A DNA stretch of 64,000 nt, taken from NCBI GenBank assembly GCA_903882875.1, contig CAIRYQ010000089.1:1-64000 (forward strand). Reading direction: 5' to 3'. A program made the translations under genes and the position numbers. The DNA is from an uncultured Spartobacteria bacterium. GTDB lineage: Bacteria; Verrucomicrobiota; Verrucomicrobiia; Chthoniobacterales; Chthoniobacteraceae. Positions 1-8,197 of the stretch are shown here, one piece after another (position 1 is the stretch's first letter; every line of letters begins with the position of its first letter). The notes below the pieces were generated by a model. That model was not told the DNA's origin, ran no database searches, and saw only the letters and a list, made by a program, of their open reading frames with translations.

Positions 1-176
1 CGGAGGATGTCCCCCGACCACCCGGAGGATGTCCCCCGACCACCCGGAGGATGTCCCCCGACCACCCGGAGGATGTCCCCCGACCACCCGGAGGATGTCC
101 CCCGACCACTCGGAGGATGTCCCCCGACCACTCGGAGGATGTCCCCCGACCACTCGGGGGACATCCCCCGAGCACT
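1..176. repeat. 22-bp tandem repeat (minisatellite), about 8 units
   Basis: Seven near-identical 22-bp units run head to tail from position 1 to 154, followed by one degenerate unit at 155-176. The core is GGATGTCCCCCGACCAC. Units 1-4 end in ACC and units 5-7 end in ACT, so the array has two sub-blocks. The array is cut by the window edge and may be longer. Because 22 is not a multiple of 3, any translation would cycle through all three frames. I see no start signal or gene that would use it, so I treat it as non-coding. Confidence 0.95.
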
Positions 177-711
177 CGCGGACATGGTGAAACCGCAAAA
201 ACAGCCGCTTTTCCACACTTTCCAATGACCACCCCTGTTTCTGGCTGATTTTGACCAGCCGCAACGCGCACGGAGCGACGCGCCACACCTTGGCCGCGCC
301 CGGCCATAGCCGCGCTTGAAAAAGCGCGGGCCAACTCCTTGCCCGTCCACGCGCACCTTGAACGAATCCCCGTCCGCATTCTCCGGTTCTCCCCATCTCC
401 CGGTCTCCCGTTCTCCCGCTCTCCCCGTCTTGCCTCAATGCCCCGGCTCCCCCGTTTCGTCCGCAAGGGCCGCGCCGGTGGTGAACAGAATCAGCGACGC
501 GAGCAGCCCGACGAGATGATCGAACACTTGCGGGAGGAATGGCGGGGAGGGCGGAGCGGTGCAACGGGAATTGCCAAAACATCGCGCCGCAATTTCGTCC
601 GTGCCATGCACCGCGCATTCCGTTACACGACGCGGGATGAGCCAAGGAACGCCCCCATTGAAGCAAGCGATGGCCACGCTCATTCATTGCGCGGAACATC
701 TGTAAAACAAC
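177..711. other. Gene-free stretch upstream of the restriction cassette
   Basis: No convincing gene is present. Short open frames here have no recognisable product and overlap one another on both strands. A strongly pyrimidine-rich tract occupies about 380-436 and is listed separately. The remainder, including about 275 bases immediately before the helicase start at 712, should hold the cassette promoter, but I could not pick out a good -35/-10 pair. Confidence 0.6.
380..436. repeat. Pyrimidine-rich quasi-repeat tract
   Basis: A run of short degenerate phrases of the type CTCCCGGTCTCCCGTTCTCC makes this almost purely pyrimidine on the plus strand. It is not an exact tandem repeat; each phrase differs by one or two bases. 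A purine-rich tract of the same character, in the opposite orientation, lies on the other side of the restriction cassette at 7131-7266. Confidence 0.7.
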
Positions 712-3459
712 ATGGCTCTCCACCCCCAGTTTCCCGCTTCGCCTTACGCTCCGCTGATTCCTGAGCATCGCTGGTTTCCAGCTGCGGAAGAGATGCGGGA
801 CAAAGCTTACGAGAAGCTGCTGCCGCCTCTTGTTGCCAAGGTCCGCAAGGAAGTCCACGCATGGCGCAACGGCGGATATGCAGGCGCATCCGCGACCTCG
901 CTTGCCTTGCTGAATCACTGGTTCGAGACGGATCACCTCGTGGAGAATGCGGACGGTTCGCTTTCCACCTTCCGCTATTACTTCGCCCAGCGCGAAGCGG
1001 TGGAGACGGTCATCTGGCTCTACGAAGTTCGCCGCGCTCGGGACAAGTTTGACCTGCTTCACTTCGACGCTTCCGGGGCGGTTTCCAGTGGTATGTTCGC
1101 GGAGGACTGGCCCCGCTACGTCTTGAAAATGGCGACCGGCGCGGGAAAGACGAAAGTCCTCTCGCTGCTCATTGCGTGGAGCTTCTTCCACCGGCTCTAC
1201 GAGGCGGACTCCACGCTCTCCCGCAACTTCCTCGTCATCGCACCGAACATCATCGTGCTCGACCGGCTTCGTGCGGATTTCGACGGGCTGAAGATTTTCT
1301 TCAATGACCCCATCCTGCCTCCGAATGGCAGCGATGGCCGGAACTGGCGCGACGACTTCCAGCTCACGCTGCACATCCAGGACGACGTGCGTGTTGTCCG
1401 CGAGACGGGAAACCTTTTCCTCACGAATATCCACCGCGTCTTCCTCGGCGAAGTCACCGACCCGTCACTCGAAGACGACGACTTGCGCGACTACTTCCTC
1501 GCCGATGCCTTCGGCGCGAAGCCTGCCGGGAAGACCACGGACAGCAAGACCGACCTCGGCGAGATCATCCGCGAGATAGACGAGCTGGCGGTGTTCAATG
1601 ACGAGGCGCACCACATCCACGACCCGCGCATGGCGTGGTTCAAGTCCATCCAGGACATCCATCACAAGATGCTTCAGCGCGACGGGCGGCTCGCCTTGCA
1701 GGTGGACGTGACCGCGACGCCGAGACATGACAATGGCGCGATCTTCGTGCAGACGGTTTCGGACTATCCTCTCGTCGAGGCGATCCACCAGAATGTCGTC
1801 AAGCATCCCATCCTGCCCGACATCCCGAGCCAGACGAAGCTCGTGGAAAAGAAGAGCGCCATCTTCACGGAGAAATACCACGACTACCTCACGCTCGGCG
1901 TCGAGGAATGGAAGAAGAGCGCGGCGGAGCACAAGACGCTGGGCAAGAAAGCGGTGCTGTTCGTGATGGTGGACGACACGCGCAACTGCGACGAAGTGGG
2001 CGAGTATTTGCAGAAGATTTGCCCCGAGTTGCAGGACGCGGTGCTGGTGATTCACACAAAGAACAACGGAGAGATTTCCGAGGCGGCATCCGGCAAGAAC
2101 AAGGAGGAGCTCGAACTTCTCCGGAAACAATCCAACGAGATTGATTCGCTGAAGTCGCCCTACAAGGCCATCGTCTCCGTGCTCATGCTCAAGGAAGGAT
2201 GGGACGTGCGGAATGTCACCGTCATCTGCGGCCTGCGCGCCTACGCGGCGAAGAGCAACATCCTGCCGGAGCAGACGCTCGGACGTGGATTGCGCCGGAT
2301 GTATTTCGGCAACGATGTGGTGCGGGAGACGGTCTCTGTCCTCGGCACGCCGTCGTTCATGGACTTCGTGGAATCCATCAAGAGCGAGGGCGTCACCTTC
2401 GAGCATGTGCCCATGGGTGGCAGCTGCGGCAGTACGCGGCACGACTCGCTCATCGTGGAAGTGGACGCAGAGAGTGGGGAGAAGAAGCTCGACGAACTCG
2501 ACATCCCGCTCCCGCGCCTCACGCGCCGCTACCAGCGCGAGTTCAAGAATCTCGACGCGCTCGATCCTGCGAAGCTCGGCAATCAGACGCTCGCGCTGAA
2601 ACCATTCACCGAGGAGGAGACACGGGAAATCATCTTCAAGCAGATGCTCGACTCCGAGGTGCATCACACCATCCGGCTCGATGGCACGGGCGCGGCGGAT
2701 TACCGCTCCGTCGTCGCGTTCTTCGCGCGTCAGTTGCTCAAGGATCTCCGCCTCGTCGGCGGCTACGAATTGCTCTACCCGAAGGTGCGCGACTTCATGC
2801 GCGACTTTCTTTTCAGCCCCTCGCCGGTGAATCTCGAAGACCCCGTGGTGCTCCGCAATCTTTCCGAGCCGGATGCGGGCAAGATTCTCTACGACTCGTT
2901 CAAGCTGGCGATCAATGCGCTCACCGTGCAGGAGACCGGCACGACGCACATCGAGGATCGCATCCGCCTGAAGCAGATGCGCCCCTTCCGGACCGACTGG
3001 CGGCAGAACCTCCCCGCGACGAAGTGCATCTTTAACCGCATCGTCGGTGAACCGAATTCCGGCGGGTTCGAGCTGAAGTTCGCCGTGTTTCTGGAGGACA
3101 TCGCCGCCGACGTGCAAGCCTTCGCCAAGAACTACCTCGCGGTCGGCTTCAAGCTCGACTACGTGAAGGCCAACGGCGACCTCTCGAACTACACGCCCGA
3201 CTTCATCGTTCGCACCACGGATCGGAAAATCTGGATCGTGGAGACCAAGGGCCGTGCCGAACTGGATCTCCCGCAGAAGATGGCCCGGCTCCGGCAATGG
3301 TGCGCCGACGCCACTGCCGCCGAGGCCGCCGAAGGCGGTTCCCAAGGCCAGCAATACGGCTTCGTCTTTGTGGACGAGAACGGCTACGAGAAGCACAAGC
3401 CGAAGACCTTTGCTGCGCTCACCGCGAGCTTCACCGAATATCAGACACCGCAATCATGA
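712..3459 (+). CDS. Type III restriction-like DEAD/DEAH helicase with C-terminal nuclease domain
   Basis: A 915-residue superfamily 2 helicase fused to a nuclease, presumably the restriction subunit of a type III-like system. The Walker A motif TGAGKT is at residues 142-147, the DEAH box at 297-300, and a TAT helicase motif at about 334-336. Near the C-terminus, D830 in a YTPDF context and E844-x-K846 in VETKG form a PD-(D/E)XK nuclease signature, so cleavage and translocation activities sit in one chain. The stop overlaps the next start (ATGA at 3456-3459), which implies translational coupling. The methyltransferase partner is two genes further on. What is seen is the motif set and gene order; that it restricts foreign DNA is inferred. 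No frameshift or missing core motif was noticed. The start at 712 is the first ATG of the frame. Confidence 0.9.
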   Translation: MALHPQFPASPYAPLIPEHRWFPAAEEMRDKAYEKLLPPLVAKVRKEVHAWRNGGYAGASATSLALLNHWFETDHLVENADGSLSTFRYYFAQREAVETVIWLYEVRRARDKFDLLHFDASGAVSSGMFAEDWPRYVLKMATGAGKTKVLSLLIAWSFFHRLYEADSTLSRNFLVIAPNIIVLDRLRADFDGLKIFFNDPILPPNGSDGRNWRDDFQLTLHIQDDVRVVRETGNLFLTNIHRVFLGEVTDPSLEDDDLRDYFLADAFGAKPAGKTTDSKTDLGEIIREIDELAVFNDEAHHIHDPRMAWFKSIQDIHHKMLQRDGRLALQVDVTATPRHDNGAIFVQTVSDYPLVEAIHQNVVKHPILPDIPSQTKLVEKKSAIFTEKYHDYLTLGVEEWKKSAAEHKTLGKKAVLFVMVDDTRNCDEVGEYLQKICPELQDAVLVIHTKNNGEISEAASGKNKEELELLRKQSNEIDSLKSPYKAIVSVLMLKEGWDVRNVTVICGLRAYAAKSNILPEQTLGRGLRRMYFGNDVVRETVSVLGTPSFMDFVESIKSEGVTFEHVPMGGSCGSTRHDSLIVEVDAESGEKKLDELDIPLPRLTRRYQREFKNLDALDPAKLGNQTLALKPFTEEETREIIFKQMLDSEVHHTIRLDGTGAADYRSVVAFFARQLLKDLRLVGGYELLYPKVRDFMRDFLFSPSPVNLEDPVVLRNLSEPDAGKILYDSFKLAINALTVQETGTTHIEDRIRLKQMRPFRTDWRQNLPATKCIFNRIVGEPNSGGFELKFAVFLEDIAADVQAFAKNYLAVGFKLDYVKANGDLSNYTPDFIVRTTDRKIWIVETKGRAELDLPQKMARLRQWCADATAAEAAEGGSQGQQYGFVFVDENGYEKHKPKTFAALTASFTEYQTPQS

Positions 3460-3914
3460 GCTGGTCCTTTTCCGCCGCTTTGGTTCACGAGCTGGTGCAG
3501 GCGCAAAAATCCCCAGCGCCGGGACAGCAACTCACCTTTGTCCCTCAGGGCGACCACGGCAGGGAGCTCGCCGTGATGCTCGAACTCACGGATGGCGGCC
3601 TCTTCCATCTCCGCCTCATTGTCGCAGCGGGCCGGACCGACTCACCCGAGACCTACGAGGCATCCCTTCTGCTCAACAACCGGCGCATCCGCGGCGTCGG
3701 CTTCAGCAAGATCGAGCGGAAGAAATTCTTCAAGACGCACATCCCGAAGGGCTGGCACGAGAATGTTCAAGACTACCTTCTTCCCATCACCGATGATGGG
3801 CACAACCGACACGATCCTCTCCCCGATTTCTCCGCGACAGACCTTCAGGACTTCCTGCGCAAGGTTTGCACCCGCTGGAACACCCGCCTCGATTTCGACC
3901 AAGACCTATGGTAA
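3456..3914 (+). CDS. Unknown 152-residue protein inside the restriction cassette
   Basis: I do not recognise this protein. It begins at the ATG inside the ATGA overlap with the helicase gene and ends inside the start of the following gene (ATGGTAA, 3908-3914), so it is coupled on both sides. It has no signal peptide or membrane segment, no cysteine cluster and no obvious nuclease motif. The middle contains a basic stretch (KIERKKFFK) and the C-terminus is acidic and aromatic, ending DFDQDLW. The tight packing between a restriction helicase and the rest of the cassette suggests an accessory or specificity role, which is inference from position only. A longer frame extends upstream to 3297 but lies wholly over helicase coding sequence, so 3456 is preferred. 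Confidence 0.75.
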   Translation: MSWSFSAALVHELVQAQKSPAPGQQLTFVPQGDHGRELAVMLELTDGGLFHLRLIVAAGRTDSPETYEASLLLNNRRIRGVGFSKIERKKFFKTHIPKGWHENVQDYLLPITDDGHNRHDPLPDFSATDLQDFLRKVCTRWNTRLDFDQDLW

Positions 3915-4699
3915 CCACCGCTGTCACCTCGACCATCCTCAATCCCGACGAATTCCGCCGCGCTCTCACCGGCTTCTGGTCCGAGCAGCTTGCGATTGAG
4001 CCGGACCGCAACGGCCTCGTGCTCGCCCTTCCGCTCATTCTCCCGGATGGAGTGCAGATTGCCATCGAGGCACGGCCCATCGCCGAGCGCAGCGCCATCC
4101 TCACGGATGCGGGCGATGTCCTCCGCTGGCTCTCTACGCGAGGCATGAACGTCAAGGCCGAGGGGAACAGGCAGTGGATTGACGAAAGGCTCGCCGCCTT
4201 TGAACTGAAGCGCGACGGCTATGAGATCTTCCGGGAAATCCCGCTCCCGGTGCAGGGCATTGACGTGCATCTCTTCGGCGAGGCCCTGGTCTCCATCGCG
4301 CACCTCATCTGCCGCCATGAGCCGCAGCAGGCTGTCGCGGCATCCGCGGATGAGCAGGTCGCCCGCGTCTTCCGCGACACCGGCATTGAGTTCCAGCGCA
4401 ATGCGAAGCTCGCCGGGACCATTGAGGAGGCCATCGAGGTGGATTACTATTTCGAGCATCACGCGCCCTCCGCCATCGAGGTCATCGGAAAGGGCGGGCG
4501 CATCCTCGATACGATGGAACGCTGGGGCTACCGCTGGCATGACCTGAAGCACAAGAACCCCGCACTGCGCTCCGCGATGATCTACGACCCCGAGCGGCAG
4601 ACGATTGACCCGACATCCCGGCGGATTGGGGAGGAGTGCTGCGAACTCTTCTGCGCCTACCACGAGACGGACCGCATTCTGGAATTCGTGAAAGCCTGA
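3908..4699 (+). CDS. DUF1828/DUF1829-like protein of the restriction cassette
   Basis: A soluble 263-residue protein. The N-terminal half resembles my recollection of DUF1828: a helical start, then ILTDAGDVLRWL, where a sensing or nuclease-like fold is usually assumed but not proven. The C-terminal half resembles DUF1829, which often follows it. The last part holds IGEECCELF, with two adjacent cysteines. The gene starts within the stop of the preceding gene and ends 2 bases before the methyltransferase start, so the four genes form one transcription and translation unit. Proteins of this type are found near phage-related and restriction genes; their biochemical role is unknown to me. Family assignment is from memory of sequence style and would need a profile search. 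An upstream in-frame ATG at 3866 lies inside the previous gene and is less likely. Confidence 0.7.
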   Translation: MVTTAVTSTILNPDEFRRALTGFWSEQLAIEPDRNGLVLALPLILPDGVQIAIEARPIAERSAILTDAGDVLRWLSTRGMNVKAEGNRQWIDERLAAFELKRDGYEIFREIPLPVQGIDVHLFGEALVSIAHLICRHEPQQAVAASADEQVARVFRDTGIEFQRNAKLAGTIEEAIEVDYYFEHHAPSAIEVIGKGGRILDTMERWGYRWHDLKHKNPALRSAMIYDPERQTIDPTSRRIGEECCELFCAYHETDRILEFVKA

Positions 4700-4701
4700 G
4701 C

Positions 4702-7056
4702 ATGTCCCGCCCCGACTCATCCGCCTACGACCTCACCGACGCCGAGAAGCGCGATCTCATCAAGCTCATCGAGCAGGGCAAGCCGCTCCCCGAGAAATAC
4801 CGTTTCCTGCTCTTCGCCGACAAACGCGAGGTCGAACTCGTCTGGAACGGCAAATCCCGCGAGGTCTGCACCGCCATCCTCCCCTTCCAGACCCTCGAAC
4901 ACATTGACGAACCACGAAAGGAAAAACGCGACGACGAGGAACTCGGCTTTGATCTTCGCGGACGCCAGCTCAAAGGCTGGACGAATAAACTTATTTGGGG
5001 CGACAACAAACTGATTCTCTCCTCGCTCAAATCCGGCGCGCTCCGCCGCCAGATCGAGGACGCCGGCGGCCTCAAGCTCATCTACATTGACCCACCCTTC
5101 GACGTGGGCGCGGACTTCAGCATGGACATCGAGATCGGCGGCGAGACCTTCCACAAAGAGCCGAACCTCCTCGAACAAATCGCCTATCGCGACACCTGGG
5201 GGCGCGGAGCGGATTCCTTCATCGCCATGATTTACGAACGCCTCATCCTCATGCGCGATTTGATGCACAGCGACGGCAGCATCTACGTCCATTGCGATTG
5301 GCGGGTGAATGGATACCTCCGCTCCATTCTTGACGAAATCTTCGGGCCGGAAGCGTTCGATGCGGAAGTCATTTGGAAATGCACCAACACGCACCCGAAC
5401 AACAAAACCTACGGCTCAGTCCACCAGTCCATTTTCTTTTACCATCGTGGTCCGAACTTCACCTTCAACACACAGTTTGCCGACTACGACGAGGAATACG
5501 TTGAAACCTACTACAATCGAATTTGCGAAGTGACCGGGAAGAAATTCCAGTCCGCCGACTTGGTTGGACACAAGGGCGTCAATCCAACTTACGAGTGGAA
5601 GGGAATAACGCGCCCGTGGCGCTTTCCGAAACATCGGTTGGATGAAATGGACGCGGTAGGCAAAATCTTTTGGACAAGCAATGGCTTCCCTCGCCTCAAG
5701 CGTTATTTGGACGACGCAAAGGGAATGCCGGCATCATCGCTTTGGGCCGACAAAAACACGCGGAACATTCGGTCTTGGGATGCTGAAGTGCAGGGTTACG
5801 CCACACAAAAACCGGAAGCGATTTTGGAGCGGATCATTCAAGCCAGCAGCAACGAAGGCGATTTGGTGGCAGACTTTTTCTGCGGGAGCGGCACGACCGC
5901 CGCCGTGGCCGAAAAGCTCGGGCGCAAATGGATCGCCACCGACCTCGGCAAGTTCGGCATCCACACCACGCGCAAGCGGCTCATCCAGGTGCAGCGCGAG
6001 TTGAAGGCCGGCGGCCGGCCCTTCCGCGCCTTCGAGGTGCTCAACCTCGGCCGCTACGAGCGCCAGGCCTATCTCAACGTCGCCGGGCGGCTCACCGGCA
6101 AAAAGAAGGAGCAGGCCCTCGCCCGCAAGGAACAGGAGTTCCGTGACCTGATCCTGAAAGCGTATAAGGCAGAACCGCTGGGCGGTTCAGGCGCCTCGCC
6201 TCAAGATGGCTTCTTCCACGGCAAGAACGGCGGGCGGCTCGTGGTCGTCGGCCCGATCAACCTGCCCGTGGGGCGGCTGTTCGTGGAGGAAGTCATCACG
6301 GAATGTCGCAAGCGCGGGGCGTCGCGCGTGGACGTGCTGGCGTTCGAGTTTGAGATGGGCCTATCGACGAGCGGCAAGGAATTTGAAGAGGCCAAGCAGA
6401 AAGGCATTGATCTCGCCTTCAAACGCATCCCGCCGGAGGTTTTCGATAAGCGCGCAGTGGAAAAGGGGCAGGTTCGATTTGCGGACTTGAGTTATATCGA
6501 AGCCACGCCGCGCTATGACAAGAAGGACAAGCTGAGCGTCTCGGTGGAATTGACGGATTTTTCAGTCTTCTACTCGCAGGGCATTGTGGACGCCATCACC
6601 GCCGAACTCAAGGCCGGGAAGAGCGAGGTGGTGTGCGAGGCGGGCAAGCTGGTGAAATTTGCCAAGGACAAGAACGGCGTGCTCACCCGCGACGTGCTCA
6701 CGAAGCAATGGACGGACTGGGTGGATTACTGGGCGGTGGATTTCGACTACGAGAACCGGAAGGAGATCATCAAAGTCGCCAAAGACTTCGGCACATCGTC
6801 CCCTCCGTCCTCTTCGTCCCATCTGCCCCTCGTGACCACCGCCGGCGAAGGCTTCATAGACTTCGAGGAACGCTGGACGGGCGCCTACATATTCGAGAAC
6901 GAATGGCAGAGCTTCCGCACGCGTCAAAGCCGCGACCTCGAACTGAAGAGCGGCCCGCACACGTATCCCAAGCCCGGCCGCTACACCATCGCCGTGAAGG
7001 TGGTGGACATCTTCGGCAACGACACGATGACGCTGGTGCCGGTGACGGTGGGGTGA
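4702..7056 (+). CDS. Type III-like DNA methyltransferase (N6-adenine or N4-cytosine)
   Basis: A 784-residue DNA amino-methyltransferase, presumed modification subunit for the helicase-nuclease at 712. The catalytic motif DPPF is at residues 130-133 and the AdoMet-binding motif DFFCGSGT at 391-398. The catalytic motif precedes the AdoMet motif, which is the beta-class order typical of type III Mod proteins. The long stretch between them should carry target recognition. The C-terminal portion contains WTGAYIFENEW and DIFGNDTM, which I recall from close relatives of this family. Between about residues 697 and 710 is a Ser/Pro-rich linker (GTSSPPSSSSHLPL) whose DNA is a pyrimidine-rich quasi-repeat like those seen between genes nearby. 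The start at 4702 follows the preceding stop by 2 bases; an in-frame ATG at 4636 would overlap that gene deeply and is rejected. Confidence 0.92.
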   Translation: MSRPDSSAYDLTDAEKRDLIKLIEQGKPLPEKYRFLLFADKREVELVWNGKSREVCTAILPFQTLEHIDEPRKEKRDDEELGFDLRGRQLKGWTNKLIWGDNKLILSSLKSGALRRQIEDAGGLKLIYIDPPFDVGADFSMDIEIGGETFHKEPNLLEQIAYRDTWGRGADSFIAMIYERLILMRDLMHSDGSIYVHCDWRVNGYLRSILDEIFGPEAFDAEVIWKCTNTHPNNKTYGSVHQSIFFYHRGPNFTFNTQFADYDEEYVETYYNRICEVTGKKFQSADLVGHKGVNPTYEWKGITRPWRFPKHRLDEMDAVGKIFWTSNGFPRLKRYLDDAKGMPASSLWADKNTRNIRSWDAEVQGYATQKPEAILERIIQASSNEGDLVADFFCGSGTTAAVAEKLGRKWIATDLGKFGIHTTRKRLIQVQRELKAGGRPFRAFEVLNLGRYERQAYLNVAGRLTGKKKEQALARKEQEFRDLILKAYKAEPLGGSGASPQDGFFHGKNGGRLVVVGPINLPVGRLFVEEVITECRKRGASRVDVLAFEFEMGLSTSGKEFEEAKQKGIDLAFKRIPPEVFDKRAVEKGQVRFADLSYIEATPRYDKKDKLSVSVELTDFSVFYSQGIVDAITAELKAGKSEVVCEAGKLVKFAKDKNGVLTRDVLTKQWTDWVDYWAVDFDYENRKEIIKVAKDFGTSSPPSSSSHLPLVTTAGEGFIDFEERWTGAYIFENEWQSFRTRQSRDLELKSGPHTYPKPGRYTIAVKVVDIFGNDTMTLVPVTVG

Positions 7057-7130
7057 CGTGCAGTTTTGAACTCTGCCAACCTCGGCGGCGCAGCCATGTG
7101 CAATCACTACCGGAAGGAGTGGACTGGACA

Positions 7131-7266
7131 AGGAGAGCTGGGGAAGAGGGGACGGGGAGACTGGGAGATTGGGAATGGAGCGGAGCGACATAGGCTGTCG
7201 AAGGCAGCCCGAAGGGCAGCGCCGGAGGGCGATGGCAAACTGGGAGACGGGGTGAAGAGGGACAGG
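7131..7266. repeat. Purine-rich quasi-repeat tract downstream of the restriction cassette
   Basis: Two purine-rich blocks with phrases such as GACTGGGAGATTGGG and AACTGGGAGACGGGG flank a short spacer. The 254 bases between the methyltransferase stop and the toxin start hold no convincing gene. The tract is a mirror in character, on the opposite strand, of the pyrimidine tract at 380-436, so the restriction cassette is bracketed by similar low-complexity DNA in inverted orientation. Confidence 0.65.
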
Positions 7267-7310
7267 TGGCGCGTTGACGCTTCCGGTGGCACCGGGCACG
7301 CTGTCAGGCA

Positions 7311-7787
7311 ATGAGCCTGCCGCGTCTCTACCTCGAAACAACCATCCCGAGCTATCTCACTGCGAGGCGAAGCCGGGATTTGCAACTCGCGGCGGACCAG
7401 CAGACGACGGAGGACTGGTGGAATCATCATCGGCAGCACTACGAGTGCTTTGTGTCGCCGGTCGTGGCCGATGAGGTCTCTCGTGGCGATGCGGCCTTTG
7501 CTGTCGCACGGATGGCGAGGCTCGCCGGACTGACCGTGCTGCCGGTGAACGATGCCGCGCAGGAACTCACGGTGCGACTGCTGCGCGATGGCATCATTCC
7601 CGCCACCGCAGCCGATGACGCCGCGCACCTCGGCGTCGCGGCGTCGCATGCGATGGATTTCCTGCTGACGTGGAACTGCAAACACATCAACAACCCGCAC
7701 CTCATCCGCCGAATCGAGCACGCCTGCGCCGCCGTGGGACTCGCGTGCCCGATCATTTGCACGCCCGCCGAATTGATGCTTCCCTGA
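7311..7787 (+). CDS. PIN-domain (VapC-like) toxin
   Basis: A 158-residue PIN-domain protein, probably an RNA-cleaving toxin. The N-terminus (LYLETTIPSYL) matches the subgroup in which the first PIN acidic residue is a glutamate. Further acidic positions are in VADEVSRG, in TAADDAAHLG, and an Asn/Asp cluster follows near TWNCKHINNPH. The length is normal for the family. The downstream 74-residue gene starts 3 bases after this stop and is its likely antitoxin, giving a toxin-first order. The pair lies directly after the restriction cassette and may stabilise the island; that is inference. No inactivating change is visible. Confidence 0.85.
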   Translation: MSLPRLYLETTIPSYLTARRSRDLQLAADQQTTEDWWNHHRQHYECFVSPVVADEVSRGDAAFAVARMARLAGLTVLPVNDAAQELTVRLLRDGIIPATAADDAAHLGVAASHAMDFLLTWNCKHINNPHLIRRIEHACAAVGLACPIICTPAELMLP

Positions 7788-7790
7788 GCC

Positions 7791-8015
7791 ATGCCGGAAA
7801 ACGAAATCCTCGCCGAAATCCGCCGCAGCCGCGAAACCATCGCGCGCGAGAATGATTGCGATGTGGCGAAACTCTTCGCGCATTTCCGCGACGTGTCGGC
7901 GAAACTGGAGGCCGAAGGCTGGCGGGTGGCCGCGCCGGAGCCTAGTGATGCGCGGAGTGTGGCAAAGGATACCGATGCTTCCTGCGTCGTCCGCGAGGAG
8001 CCGCCGAAAAAGTAG
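7791..8015 (+). CDS. Putative antitoxin partner of the PIN toxin
   Basis: A 74-residue hydrophilic protein starting 3 bases after the PIN toxin stop. The first 50 residues look helical and charged (EIRRSRETIAREND) with a FRDVSAKLEAEGW segment. The tail is disordered and ends in EEPPKK. I do not recognise a standard antitoxin DNA-binding fold such as Phd, AbrB or ribbon-helix-helix, so the antitoxin role rests on position, size and pairing. Similar small proteins follow PIN toxins of this subgroup in other genomes as far as I recall. Confidence 0.65.
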   Translation: MPENEILAEIRRSRETIARENDCDVAKLFAHFRDVSAKLEAEGWRVAAPEPSDARSVAKDTDASCVVREEPPKK

Positions 8016-8091
8016 GCGTTCCTTTTTCAAAGGAATCGGCAGGGCGAGGAGGCAAGGACAAGGGGACTGGGTGTGGCCGAGGGGCCGTTTT

Positions 8092-8118
8092 CCCAGCGAT
8101 GAATCGCTGGGCTATTTT
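8092..8118 (+). terminator. Hairpin after the toxin-antitoxin pair
   Basis: An 8-bp perfect stem (CCCAGCGA / TCGCTGGG) with a TGAA loop at 8092-8111 is followed by CTATTTT. It lies between convergent genes (antitoxin stop at 8015, radical SAM stop at 8198). It could end transcription from the left. It may instead be a copy of a dispersed palindrome, since the phrase resembles elements I associate with this phylum. Confidence 0.55.
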
Positions 8119-8197
8119 CGCCCTGATTTCCCGTAGCTTTGCCAACATGCCGGACAGGCATGGTTGTTCCTAGACCGGCGTCGTGTCAGACATGCGG

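Noticed and set aside
1-176. The 22-bp array as a CRISPR array
   Set aside because: Units are directly adjacent with no spacers, and no cas gene is in the window.
7066-7314. A small frame containing MCNHYRK, which resembles the start of SRAP-type peptidases
   Set aside because: Only seven residues resemble the family and the rest is translated purine-rich quasi-repeat. It may be chance or a remnant too short to support.
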